Positions 9,074-19,138 of a DNA stretch of 64,000 nt are shown here, piece by piece. Source of the DNA: Ehrlichia sp028752135. Lineage in GTDB: Bacteria > Pseudomonadota > Alphaproteobacteria > Rickettsiales > Anaplasmataceae. Each line of letters begins with the position of its first letter. The first letter of the stretch is position 1. A program made the translations under genes and the position numbers. Location: contig CP082782.1 in NCBI GenBank assembly GCA_028752135.1, positions 1,302,001-1,366,000 of the forward strand, read 5' to 3'. The notes under the pieces are model-generated. The model worked only from the letters and a program-made list of their open reading frames with translations. It ran no database searches and had not been told where the DNA came from.

Positions 9074-10955
9074 AGGAATTTACTATAACATCACTACTAT
9101 TACTAGAATCAACAACACAAAAATCTTGCGATGAACTTACTTTCCCTTCTGAAGACGCACTCTGATCATGCAATTGCACAGCATCATTATTAGAATCAGC
9201 AGAACAAAAATCCTCACTTCCTACTAAAAATGTAGCCTGATTATATGATTGATATGGTACAACACTACCACTAGGATCACTAAAACAAAAATTCTGCAAA
9301 GAATTTCTTCCCCCTTCTGAAGACGCACCCTGATCATGCGATGGCACAGCATCATTATTAGAATCAGCAGAATATAAACCCTCACTCCCTGTTAAAAATG
9401 CAGCCTGATTATATAATTGATGTGGCATAGCACTACTATTAGGACCACTAAAACAAAAATTCTGCAAAGAATTTCCTTCCCCTTCTAAAGACACACCTTG
9501 ACCATCCGATTGCACAGCATCATCATTAGAATCAGCAGAACAAAAGTCCTCACTTCCTGCTAAAAATGTAGCCTGATTATATGATTGATATGGTATAGCA
9601 CTACCACTAGGATCACTAAAACAAAAATTCTGCAAAGAATTTCCTCCCCCTTCTGAAGACGCACCCTGATCATCCGATTGCACAGCATCATTATTAGAAT
9701 CAGCAGAATATAAACCCTCACTCCCTGTTAAAAATGTAGCATGATTATATGATTGATGTGGCACAGCACTACCACTACGACCACTAGAACAAAAATCCTG
9801 AGAAGAACCTTCGCCTCCTGCTAAAAATGCAGCCTCATCACATGACCTCTGCATAGCATCATTACTTGCAACAATAAAACTAAGCTCTTCTTCTATATCC
9901 TCTTTTTCATCCTCTATAAAAAGCATAGATTCACTAAATGATTGCTGAGCACTATTATTAGAAGGATCTTGATTAATTTGAGAAGAACAAACTCTTTTAC
10001 ATGGATTATCCTTCTCACTTTCATTTTCAGGTCCCACTTTTCTTTTTAAATTCCTCAATTCACTACCATGTTTCGTTAAGGTACTAGATGTGAAGAGCTG
10101 TCCATTACATACAAAGAACGCTCTTCTAGGGAAAAAGCCCTCAGAATTACTAGTCAATATCTTTGCCATACCAGATAACAATTCTTCAAATTTAATGCCA
10201 TGTTGTTCGTTTAAACCTTCCAATAAAAAAGCATGATATCGGTCAATAGCTTTAGAACAGCATTCGGCTAATTTGTCCTTATAACAGACAGAATCATTAT
10301 ATTTTTCATTTTGAAGACAATCTACATCAATAAAACTTTCTCCATATATACCTGCACTAAAATTTAATTTGTTATTACAATTCAATCTATGTCTCTTATT
10401 GCGAATATTTCTAACAAACATTTGTTCAATTTTATTAGAATAGAAACATATACCATAAACACAAGCAGCTACAACTACAAAACCTTTTCCCATAAAATCA
10501 CTGCCAGAAATCAATTCAGTACATAAGGATCTAATATTTCTAAGACTAACAAACACTGGGTCAGATATGTCAGAAAGAAACTTTTCCAATGATCTAGACT
10601 GTTCATCATGGAGCGAATACTTTTTTAGTATTGGACGTTCTATTTCAGCAAGAACAAAACGATTATGCATAGCAATATACAAATGTATAAGACCCTGTAT
10701 ACTGTCACTTAGTCTATACACAACAGGAACAGAGTACTTAACAGACTTAACCAAAGCATACTGATATAAAATATTACAAAAAATAATTAAGACTCTGCCA
10801 TAGCTTCTTTCTCTATCTGCAAATACAGTATTATTATTTACAGGATAAGTTCTAACTTTTTTTAATTCTGATTCAAACATGATCCTTACAGCTGCATCCA
10901 AGTCTTTAGAAATACACCTATAAATAAGCATAGCTATATTGTATATATATGGCAT
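8994..10955 (-). CDS. Family A protein with four 56-residue repeats (A5)
   Basis: About 653 residues from the ATG at 10955. The frame is open to 11003, but the ATG has the family leader AGAGTTTTTTTAT. The core ends in FLLEGLNEQHGIKFEELL and FPRRAFFVCNGQLFTSS, followed by LKRKVGPENESEKDNPCKRVC, a bipartite-like basic pair. The C-terminal 330 residues are acidic and Ser/Asp-rich and contain four 56-residue tandem repeats, each starting (S/L)YN(Q/H)A(T/A)FL. The C-terminus has NSLCCVEEIDP, then a short tail created by the 59-bp duplication. No signal peptide. It resembles ehrlichial tandem-repeat proteins in style, not in sequence. Function unknown. Confidence 0.85.
   Translation of the reverse strand: MPYIYNIAMLIYRCISKDLDAAVRIMFESELKKVRTYPVNNNTVFADRERSYGRVLIIFCNILYQYALVKSVKYSVPVVYRLSDSIQGLIHLYIAMHNRFVLAEIERPILKKYSLHDEQSRSLEKFLSDISDPVFVSLRNIRSLCTELISGSDFMGKGFVVVAACVYGICFYSNKIEQMFVRNIRNKRHRLNCNNKLNFSAGIYGESFIDVDCLQNEKYNDSVCYKDKLAECCSKAIDRYHAFLLEGLNEQHGIKFEELLSGMAKILTSNSEGFFPRRAFFVCNGQLFTSSTLTKHGSELRNLKRKVGPENESEKDNPCKRVCSSQINQDPSNNSAQQSFSESMLFIEDEKEDIEEELSFIVASNDAMQRSCDEAAFLAGGEGSSQDFCSSGRSGSAVPHQSYNHATFLTGSEGLYSADSNNDAVQSDDQGASSEGGGNSLQNFCFSDPSGSAIPYQSYNQATFLAGSEDFCSADSNDDAVQSDGQGVSLEGEGNSLQNFCFSGPNSSAMPHQLYNQAAFLTGSEGLYSADSNNDAVPSHDQGASSEGGRNSLQNFCFSDPSGSVVPYQSYNQATFLVGSEDFCSADSNNDAVQLHDQSASSEGKVSSSQDFCVVDSSNSSDVIVNSLCCVEEIDPVTLSDQRNFTQYAVWKK
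9090..9760 (-). repeat. Four 168-bp coding repeats in A5
   Basis: Units alternate between two versions (GSEGLYSADSNN and GSEDFCSADSN), suggesting that a two-unit block was duplicated. Copy number is likely to vary between strains. Confidence 0.85.
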
Positions 10956-11802
10956 ATAAAAAAACTCTTGATAATAAAAACTTAATAAAAGTATAGCACA
11001 CAAAAGAAAAGATGTGTACCAATTGATAGCTATACGGGATAGTCAAATACTCAAAGCTACACAAATCAGTTCATAAAAACTACATCAACTATGAAGACTA
11101 TTTATTAACTGCAAACTGGATCTTCTAGATATAATTAAGATATTTACTAAAAAGACACACATCTAAAAAAACTCAAAATGATTTGATATATAATAAACAA
11201 TTAGTAGTGTAGCATACTCTTCCACTTATACAAACGTCCTTATGTTTAGACACAAAAGTATTATTTCTATATAGAACTCCAATATTTTCAATTGTCATCA
11301 ATTTGTATAATACTGAACAATAGCCACACTCTACAATAACCATTACACATATTTCATCAAACTATAAATTACTTTTTCCACTAAAATCTCTACAAATAAA
11401 CTAGCTACAGTATATATAGTAAAAACATATAACCAACTAAACTTTATTGCAGCAACATTGTAGAATTTATTGTCCGTCTAGCAATTTATAAAAATACACT
11501 TTTAAATGATTACTTTAAAGTATGCATTAAATTTCATGTCTTATAATTACAAAATTTACCAAGTTGAATAGTGAAAATTTTTTCATTATGAAAGAGAAAC
11601 TTTGTCAATTAATTTATAAATGCTTATATATATATCATCTAATTTGCTCTATTTTTAAGTTAATCCTATAAAAATCACTTATACATATTAATTGATGGTT
11701 ATTTACTCATATAAACACCTGAATTTTCATAGAAATTACTGCAACAATATTAAGGTTATTAATCTCAAATTGTTTAATTTACATCAGAAATAATAACCTA
11801 TA
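10956..11802. other. Spacer between A5 and A6
   Basis: About 850 bp. Promoter-like leader for A5 near 10975-11040. A diverged copy of the conserved family A spacer block lies near 11480-11690 (ttaccaagttgaatagtga). No gene seen. Confidence 0.45.
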
Positions 11803-13071
11803 CTACAACTGTGTAAAACTAGGTTGATTACTACCTTGATTCACAGAATCAAACCCTTCTAGACAGAATAAGGAATTTACTATAGCATTAGCTGTAGCAC
11901 TATTACTAGAATTAACAACACATAAACTTCCTGAAGATTCTCCTTCTGAAGATGCAACCTGACTACATGACTGCTGCGGTAATACAGCACCATTACCATC
12001 AAAATCTAGTGAAGTACCTTCTCCTCCTGCTAAAAATGCAGCATTACTACATGATTGCTGCGGTACAGAAACATCATCAGAAGAATTCTTAGAAGAACAA
12101 AACTTTTTATGCACAATAAACGGATCATTATTTTCAGCGTCATATTCCCTTTGCCTTTTAGAAGTTGTAAATTCAATACCATGTCTTGTTAAGCTACTAG
12201 ATACCAATAGCTTTCCATCACATAAAAACAATGCCTTTTGAGGAAAAAATTTTTCTCTAGAAGTCTTAGCGAATACCTTAGCTACATCAGATAATAGTCC
12301 TTCAAAGCAAATACCATGTTGATCGTGTAAGCCTTCTAATAAAAAATTATGATATCGTTGAATAGATACAGAACAGTACAGTTTTAACTTGTCCTTATAA
12401 ATCGAAAAATCTTTATACTGTTCACTTTGAGAACAGTCCATAGGAATAAAATCCTTAACACTTATACCTAAACTACAACTCAATCTGCTATTTACATTAA
12501 TTTGATAGTCCTTCTTGCGAGCATTCATTGTAAACATCTTTCTAATTTTATTAGAATAGAAACATATACCATCAAGGCAAGCAGCTACAAATACAAACTC
12601 TTCTCTCATAAAATCACTGCCAGAAATCAACTCAGCACAAAAGCATTCAATATTTTTCACACTAGAGGAAACTGGTCTATTTAGATTGTAAAGAAAATCT
12701 TTCAATGATTTCTTTTGTTCATTCTGGAGTAAGTATTTTCCCATCATTGTAAACTTCAGATCAGCAATAACAAAATGATTATGCATCATAATATACAAAT
12801 TAAAAAGATTGTTTATTGCCTTACAAAGTCTATATACAGTAAAAGTAGAATATTTAACATTCTTAACCAATTCAACGTCATATAAAATACCACAAAAAAT
12901 ATCTAATATTCTTCTATAGCATCTTTCTCTCGGGGAAAATATAACGTTAGCATCTACACCATAATTTGTAATTTCTTCTAATTCCTCGTCATAAAGCATA
13001 TTTACAGCTTTAATTAAGTCTTTAGACATATAATTATAAGCAAGCATAGATATATTGTACATACATGGCAT
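11803..13071 (-). CDS. Family A protein (A6)
   Basis: About 422 residues from the ATG at 13071, chosen by analogy with A5 (MPCMYNISMLAYNYMSKDL against MPYIYNIAMLIYRCISKDL). The two genes are sister copies along the whole core. Signature FLLEGLHDQHGICFEGLL, then FFPQKALFLCDGKLLVSSS. Basic cluster SKRQREYDAENNDPFIVHKK follows. The tail is short, with two QQSCS-x-(A/V)A motifs instead of A5's long array, so repeat number differs sharply between sisters. C-terminus NSLFCLEGFDSVNQ. No signal peptide or membrane helix. Unknown function. Confidence 0.8.
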   Translation of the reverse strand: MPCMYNISMLAYNYMSKDLIKAVNMLYDEELEEITNYGVDANVIFSPRERCYRRILDIFCGILYDVELVKNVKYSTFTVYRLCKAINNLFNLYIMMHNHFVIADLKFTMMGKYLLQNEQKKSLKDFLYNLNRPVSSSVKNIECFCAELISGSDFMREEFVFVAACLDGICFYSNKIRKMFTMNARKKDYQINVNSRLSCSLGISVKDFIPMDCSQSEQYKDFSIYKDKLKLYCSVSIQRYHNFLLEGLHDQHGICFEGLLSDVAKVFAKTSREKFFPQKALFLCDGKLLVSSSLTRHGIEFTTSKRQREYDAENNDPFIVHKKFCSSKNSSDDVSVPQQSCSNAAFLAGGEGTSLDFDGNGAVLPQQSCSQVASSEGESSGSLCVVNSSNSATANAIVNSLFCLEGFDSVNQGSNQPSFTQL

Positions 13072-13720
13072 ACAAAGAAACTCTAATAATAAAATCATAA
13101 CATATAAAAAAACAATTGCATTAATTTGATAGTTATACGTATGATAATGTGCTTAAAAACATACAAAAACATTATTTAATTAACTGTAAACTATACGTCC
13201 TGGTTATAAAGATATTATTGAACGAGTAAGTACTAAAAAGACATGAATCTGAAAAACTCAAAACGCTCTGACATGTAATAAATAGTTAACAATGCAGTAT
13301 CTCCTACAATTCACATAAGCATTCTTATAGATACATATGTAAAGTATCATTGTTTCAACCTTATATAGAACACCAGGATCCTACATGTAATAAATTTAAG
13401 TAATACTGATATAAGAATAACAGTATCAATCACTACTAAGATTCCTCAATAATCATAACACACGCTTAATCAAAACTATAAAGGTCACATCTTCTCTATC
13501 AAGATTTTCACGAACAAAACAAGCTATAACATATATAGCAAAAACACATAAATCAGTTAAATATTCCTATAAAAAGGATAATAGTAAAATACTAACTAAT
13601 ATCTACTTTACTTATATGAATACCTGAAATTCCATACATACTATTAAAAGATACTGCTAAATTTTATTACATAACAAACTGTTTCACCTATTACAGACCT
13701 TAGCTTTTTTAGGAAATAAA
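13072..13720. other. Spacer between A6 and A7
   Basis: AT-rich, no gene recognised. A diverged piece of the conserved 3' spacer (near 13610-13690, atgaatacctgaaattcc) is present, similar to 11705-11790. Confidence 0.4.
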
Positions 13721-13859
13721 AACTTACACTTATATTTGGCACAACTACATACAATTTTTTTGGTTTTGATATACCAGTTCTTTCATCAACACTTCTACTC
13801 TAACCTGAGATGTAAACTTATTAAGATCTTTTTCTACTAGAAAATACACCATATTTGGA
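13721..13859 (-). pseudogene. Decayed 3' continuation of A7
   Basis: Beyond the A7 stop the same frame continues SKYGVFSSRKRS, a degenerate form of the SYNQGVFSS-VE repeat unit. A7 therefore appears to have lost part of its repeat tail to a stop codon. Confidence 0.45.
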
Positions 13860-15137
13860 TTATAGGGTAATATTACTATTACTAGAACCAGCAACACAAA
13901 CATTTTGATTTATTCCAGAATCTATTCCTCCTACAGAAAAAAATACACCCTGATTACATAGTTGCTGAACAGTATTACCAGGAATATCTTCACCAACTTT
14001 AGAGGAACAAACTTTTTTATATGCTGTATAATCATCGTTCTGTAAATCACAGTCATTTTTTCTTTTACAAGAGATAACATTATTATATGATTGCTGGATA
14101 ACACCACTATTACTAGGACCAGCAACACGAATACCTTGACTTATTCCAGAACCTATTTCTCCTACAGAAGGAAATACATCCTGATTACATAATTGCTGAA
14201 CACCATTACCAGAAATATCTTCACCAACTTTAGAGGAACAAACTTTTTTATATGCGGCATAACTATCGTTCTCTAGGTCACTACTACTCCTTTTTCTTTT
14301 ACAAGAAACAGACTGTTCTTTATTTTCTGTTAAACTTCTAAATAGCATTGGACGTCCATCACATATAAATAGCTCATTCATAGGAAATATTTTATCACCA
14401 GAAGCTATATATGCATTAGCAATACACAATAATAGTTCTTCAAATCCACATCCATAAACTTTTTCCAGATCTTCCAATAAAAATTTATGATATTCTTCAG
14501 TTGTTTTAACACAATAGCATTCCAATTTTTTAATACAGTATTTCACATATTCATTTGAGATATTCCACACATAATCTACTAAAGCACGATAATCTTCTTC
14601 ATTATTTGTTTTGTTTTTATACCTATAATCACCCCAAAGACCCCTATTAAGCAGGTATCTCATTCTTCCACCACAAAATATTATACCACTAACAGAAGCA
14701 GCCATAATTATAAAATATCTTCCAAGAACATTACTACCAGACACCAACCTAGTACTTAACAATTTTAGATCTTTTAAACTAGAGTCAAATTTTATACTTA
14801 TTTCATTAAACAAACTTATTAATAAATTATGCTTGCCCCTATGGATAATAGCATTGTTATACATCTCAATATTAAGTCTAAACAAATAACACATTATCTT
14901 CCGCATCTTCTTTACAATGGGAATAGAGAACTGAACAGAATCAACTATCTCAGGGTGATTTAGAATGGCAAACATGATATTTGAGAACACAAATGGCCAT
15001 TTCTTTATGGTATAAAATTTAACATAATTAAGTTTATCAAGCTTAGCCTCTTGACGTGTTTCATTATAAACATACGATATAACCGTTTCTAAGTGTCTAG
15101 ATACAGAATCATAAGTAAGTTGACCTAGATTCAACAT
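13860..15137 (-). CDS. Family A protein with duplicated NLS-like repeat (A7)
   Basis: 425 residues; the ATG follows GGGTTTTTTAT. The core is smaller and more basic than in A5/A6 and ends in FLLEDLEKVYGCGFEELL and FPMNELFICDGRPMLFRS. The C-terminal third is a long repeat present twice: SCKRK(R)..., YKKVCSSKVGEDI, LCNQ(D/G)VF, then SGI(S/N)Q. The basic KRKR plus YKKVC pair is thus duplicated along with the repeat, an unusual arrangement. A stop ends the frame inside a third partial unit. No signal peptide. Function unknown; possible nuclear targeting in a host cell is an inference from the basic clusters alone. Confidence 0.8.
   Translation of the reverse strand: MLNLGQLTYDSVSRHLETVISYVYNETRQEAKLDKLNYVKFYTIKKWPFVFSNIMFAILNHPEIVDSVQFSIPIVKKMRKIMCYLFRLNIEMYNNAIIHRGKHNLLISLFNEISIKFDSSLKDLKLLSTRLVSGSNVLGRYFIIMAASVSGIIFCGGRMRYLLNRGLWGDYRYKNKTNNEEDYRALVDYVWNISNEYVKYCIKKLECYCVKTTEEYHKFLLEDLEKVYGCGFEELLLCIANAYIASGDKIFPMNELFICDGRPMLFRSLTENKEQSVSCKRKRSSSDLENDSYAAYKKVCSSKVGEDISGNGVQQLCNQDVFPSVGEIGSGISQGIRVAGPSNSGVIQQSYNNVISCKRKNDCDLQNDDYTAYKKVCSSKVGEDIPGNTVQQLCNQGVFFSVGGIDSGINQNVCVAGSSNSNITL
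13865..14320 (-). repeat. Two-copy repeat of about 75 residues in A7
   Basis: Two tandem units of roughly 220-230 bp share SCKRK, YKKVCSSKVGEDI, QQLCNQ and AG(P/S)SNS-(G/N). They include the NLS-like basic cluster. Confidence 0.8.
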
Positions 15138-15589
15138 ATAAAAAACCCAAAATAAAAATTAATTAATTATAACATATAATAAAAAAACATACACCTATTT
15201 AACAACTATGCAGTACTTATAAAACACTCAAAACTATATAAAACACGTTTATGAAAACCTACGAAAGAGTACTGTACTATTTAAACTCAATATCTTTTTA
15301 GGTATTAATATCTTTTTATAATCATTACCACGTTACTACTAACAAACTAAGTACTAATAAAAATTTACTAAACACCATTTCACATAACTTATAGATATCA
15401 GTTGTTCCAATAACATTTACTAAGTTGAACAGTAGGAACATTCCTTCAGCATGATCAAGAAGCAGTATCATTAACTTCAAGTAATAATTGTTTAACTGAT
15501 TGCAAGAATCTAAAGAATCTATAACTTACATGCCATAAACACTACTCAAAACATTAAAGTAACTTCTACCTAGGCCTTGTTTTACAATC
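15138..15589. other. Spacer between A7 and A8 remnant
   Basis: About 450 bp. Contains a diverged family A spacer block at about 15400-15490 (acatttactaagttgaacag). No open gene seen. Confidence 0.4.
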
Positions 15590-16522
15590 AATTTCTTCTA
15601 CAAAAACATCACACATTACTTACAAAATTATATAATTGCTGACAACCAACACTACCATTAAGACCTGCAAATTATCACTAGTTTGATTTCCTCAAAATCC
15701 TTTTTTACTATCGGTAAACCTACTTCTCTCAATATTCTTATACCTTTACAATCTAACATCACTTCTGTTTTTCCATCAAAGATTTTTATATCAGGATTCC
15801 CAAGCAATACATTAGTCATATAGTACAACACATCAAACTTACAACTATAACTTTTTATACCTTCTGACAAGAAGAAATAATACACAAACATTAGATCACT
15901 AGCAAATACACTGTGATTATTTTTCAATACAATCATACCTATCAAATGGTACACCCATGTCACATAATTTAGGTAACTCAATAACAGAAGAACTCATGAC
16001 ACCATTATTAATGCTACATTTTAACTTGTTACGATAAACTATCAATGTAATGTCTTTTTTTAGCTGTTAAAAAAAACATATCATCTTCACAGCAATGATT
16101 ACTATAATAAAATTTTTATCAGTAAAATTACTAGCTTTTCTTAGTCTATAGAAAATATTTCTAATGTCCCTTAAGTTATCAGCAGTTTGTTTACATATTA
16201 ATTCAAAACTTTTTTCAAAATATCATAACTTCTATACCTAGTAGACAAGTTGTGCAAATCAACATAATTACTAATAATCTTATATACAATATATTCCATT
16301 TTAGGAAAACAACATAAGGTAACTGGGCAACTTCACCTACCTCAGAGTACTTCAAAAGATACAAAACACCTTCACAACATTATTAATGCTTTGTAAGAAT
16401 CATGAAAGCCATTTAACCCCTTAACTAATAATACCTGCGCAGCTTTGCCCATATAATTCTTTAACAAACTTGTTAATTTCCTTATGCATAGCAAAATAAG
16501 TCATCTCTGCTAAATTTAATAT
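15590..16522 (-). pseudogene. Decayed family A gene (A8)
   Basis: A full-length but broken paralogue. At 16522 the family leader (GTTTTTTTAT) is followed by ATA where the ATG should be, then LNLAEMTYFAMHKEIN, matching the family N-terminus. Stops and frameshifts follow. A 107-residue open stretch at 15658-15981 retains the core signature as FFLSEGIKSYSCKFDVLYYM and IFDGKTEVMLDCKGI. Downstream, out of frame, AGLNGSVGCQQLYN recalls the tail repeat of its siblings. Loss of the start codon and several frame breaks make expression of the full protein unlikely. Confidence 0.75.
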
Positions 16523-16936
16523 ATAAAAAAACTCTTGTAATTAATAAACTAAATATAAAGAGATTTCTTTAAAAACATTAATTATACATGTATATACTAA
16601 TGCCCAAATAAAAATATCACTTCAGAACACCAGTAATAAACACTAGCAAAAACTTATTAATTAGGCTATAGTATATATAATAAAGATATACCATCAGGTA
16701 AATTTTTATTGACCATTTAACGCACAACATTCTTATAAACTCAATAGCACTTATTCACACAAAATTGAACAGTACACATAGCTCCCAGTATAATTAGAAA
16801 TCTATGTAATATGAGTTTATAATATACAAAAAATAAATATACCTTCAATTCAACTTTATTCCCAATATCAAAGTTAAGGAATATATAAACTTAGCACTAA
16901 AAAAACTAGCTACTTTAAAACTACTTACACATTATA
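16523..16936. other. Spacer between A8 remnant and A9
   Basis: About 410 bp with a conserved spacer block near 16740-16870 (aaaattgaacagtacac, then taattagaaatctatgtaat). No gene. Confidence 0.45.
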
Positions 16937-18211
16937 TTAATTGTATCTACTTTTTTTACTTTTATGCATAGGAGTACTTGAATTTTCGGATACATTACTA
17001 GAGACTTGTTGCCTTTGAACAATATTAGGATGACCAATACAATGCTTATCAAATTCACTTTCATTTAGTAGTCTAGTAAAAGAAGAGCTTGCTTTACGAA
17101 TAACACCACTACTACCAGGAAGATGCTGACCAACATCACACTGACTAATACACCGCTTATTATTATCAAGCTCTTTTTTATTTCCCACTTCAGGAGAGGA
17201 TGTTCGCCGAGCAATAACACCACTACTACCAGCAAGAGGCTGATCAACATTACACTGACTAACACAAAGTTCTTTTTTGTCTACTACTTTAGTAGAAAGG
17301 ATTTGTTCAGTAGTACTAGGCTGTACATTAACCGTTTGATCTATTGCATCAGTCATTTTTTTAATAACATTTAAAGGTTTCATACCTGCAGGACCAATAG
17401 CATAACTGCGTATCCATCCCTCTACATCATTAACCAGGCAAAGTGTTCCTCTAGCTATAAACACTTCTGTCTCAGGGGCAAAAGTTTCTCTATTAACAGG
17501 ACACGACACCGTTCTTAGGAAAGATACTAAACTAGCAAACTTACAGCCATATTCTAGTTCTAGACGCGAATTCAAAACATGATTAAATATTGCATGCACC
17601 CTACTATTTAACATGTGCATTTTCAAGTGATCAATATAACTGTTTAAATCAAAATCTGGCCTCTGTTGAATAACTTTAGAAGTTAACCGCATATCTAATG
17701 GACCTAACTGATCACATGTTCCCCTTTTATAATGTAACACACATTGACGAGCATATTCTGAAGCTCCAGCATAAAAAGATCGAATATTATGAACAATAAA
17801 AGACAACATCATAAAATCTGTAGACATAAAAGTACTAGTACCTATTAACTTACTACATTCATATTTTAGTTTTACCTTACTATAATTAAACTGTCTAAGT
17901 TCCATATTAATAAAATGACTTATACCATACTTACGTAGTGCAACCAAAGATTGAATCATGATACGACCATGATCTCCGATTGTAGTTACTCTTGACATTC
18001 GAACAGACTTAAGCAAATTAGGTTGCCCTAATAACGCATTATAAGAATCATCAAATAACATTACTAATGCTCTTTCTCGGCTGTTCAATTCACGATAATA
18101 ACAACTTTCAATAGTAGATGACAGTGAGCAATTTTCAGTATACAACTTATTGACAAGCGCGCTTAACTCACTAGCCATAGAGTTATAAACAAGCCCAGCT
18201 ATATTTTGCAT
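16937..18211 (-). CDS. Divergent family A protein (A9)
   Basis: 424 residues, the most diverged complete member and the first at the upstream end of the array. ATG after GGTTTTTTAT. The N-terminus MQNIAGLVYNSMASELSALV aligns with its siblings, and the signature is reduced to YGCKFASLVSFL followed by FAPETEVFIARGTLCLV. The tail carries its own repeat, KKEL-x-x-(SQC)-(N/D)V-x-Q-x-L-x-GSSGVI, in two good copies and part of a third. It ends with a basic HKSKKSRYN. It lacks the SYNQ and CCVGEV motifs. Base use is like its neighbours. No signal peptide; function unknown. Confidence 0.75.
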   Translation of the reverse strand: MQNIAGLVYNSMASELSALVNKLYTENCSLSSTIESCYYRELNSRERALVMLFDDSYNALLGQPNLLKSVRMSRVTTIGDHGRIMIQSLVALRKYGISHFINMELRQFNYSKVKLKYECSKLIGTSTFMSTDFMMLSFIVHNIRSFYAGASEYARQCVLHYKRGTCDQLGPLDMRLTSKVIQQRPDFDLNSYIDHLKMHMLNSRVHAIFNHVLNSRLELEYGCKFASLVSFLRTVSCPVNRETFAPETEVFIARGTLCLVNDVEGWIRSYAIGPAGMKPLNVIKKMTDAIDQTVNVQPSTTEQILSTKVVDKKELCVSQCNVDQPLAGSSGVIARRTSSPEVGNKKELDNNKRCISQCDVGQHLPGSSGVIRKASSSFTRLLNESEFDKHCIGHPNIVQRQQVSSNVSENSSTPMHKSKKSRYN

Positions 18212-18484
18212 ATAAAAAACCTATAATAACATAATATCTACTAATGTTATAATATATATAAAAAAAGAATGTATATTTATTTAAATAAATATAAAACAAC
18301 TTTAAAAACTATTTGATATTAACTGTCTAAGAATATATATTTAAAATTAGTCTGTAAAACTAGCTTAATAAATTTAATTTTTTATTAATAAAAAAACATA
18401 GTAAATTAATATGTACTTATAAATCATTAAAGATAACAAAATCACAAAAATATTATGGTCAATCAAGGATTAAAAAGATTTATC

Positions 18485-19138
18485 TTACGTATTTAAAAAG
18501 AATTTAGAAAAGCTTTGAATACAATAAGCAGTCAATGGTGCAGTAAAAATAAATCCATCCATACGATCAAGTATACCACCATGACCAGGTATAAAAGTAC
18601 CACTATCCTTTACTTTATATAGACGTTTTATAGAAGATTCTATAATATCCCCAGCTTGAGCAATAATTGCTATCAGAATACCAGCAATAAATGCATGAAA
18701 TATAAAAAATATTCCAAAAATTATTGACACAACAATACTAACAAATGTACCAGCAAAAATTCCTCCTAATAACCCTGACCATGTTTTGTTAGGGCTAATA
18801 ATAGGTATTATTTTCTTTCCACCAATACTCTTACCAACAAAATATGCTGCTGTATCTGTAGCAGATATAACAGATACCAACCACAACAAGATTATTTCCC
18901 CATTAGATAAATTGTATATATATAATAAAGATGCATAAGGAACAACTATAATAAAAAATGCAAGGATATAACACAACTTTTGACCTTGCGTAATATTAAA
19001 TAATTCAAAAGATGAAATTACAGTAACAAAAACAGATAAAGAATAAAAAGTAATTTTACCAAAATATAAAGATAAAAATACAATTACACAAATTGATACA
19101 GAAGATAATGACCTAATCAATAAACTATCACTTACCAT
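18485..19138 (-). CDS. cdsA: Phosphatidate cytidylyltransferase
   Basis: Converts phosphatidic acid and CTP to CDP-diacylglycerol, the precursor of bacterial phospholipids, in the inner membrane. The 217-residue protein is mostly hydrophobic, with several membrane helices. It ends with the CdsA family signature SIKRLYKVKDSG...PGHGGILDRMDG (about residues 169-195), including the conserved KD, HGG and DRMD. A second conserved stretch, DTAAYFVGKSIGGKKI with SPNKTWSG, lies before it. It is shorter than many homologues (about 260-285) because the N-terminal helices are reduced. In many Proteobacteria the order is pyrH-frr-uppS-cdsA; here uppS is not between frr and cdsA. The ATG is the only good start. 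Confidence 0.95.
   Translation of the reverse strand: MVSDSLLIRSLSSVSICVIVFLSLYFGKITFYSLSVFVTVISSFELFNITQGQKLCYILAFFIIVVPYASLLYIYNLSNGEIILLWLVSVISATDTAAYFVGKSIGGKKIIPIISPNKTWSGLLGGIFAGTFVSIVVSIIFGIFFIFHAFIAGILIAIIAQAGDIIESSIKRLYKVKDSGTFIPGHGGILDRMDGFIFTAPLTAYCIQSFSKFFLNT

Noticed and set aside
9090..9760. Possible CRISPR array from spaced direct repeats
   Set aside because: The repeats are 168-bp coding units in frame within A5, not short repeats with unique spacers.
17123..17374. 83-codon plus-strand frame across A9
   Set aside because: Antisense to the repeat tail of A9; no paralogue or ribosome site.
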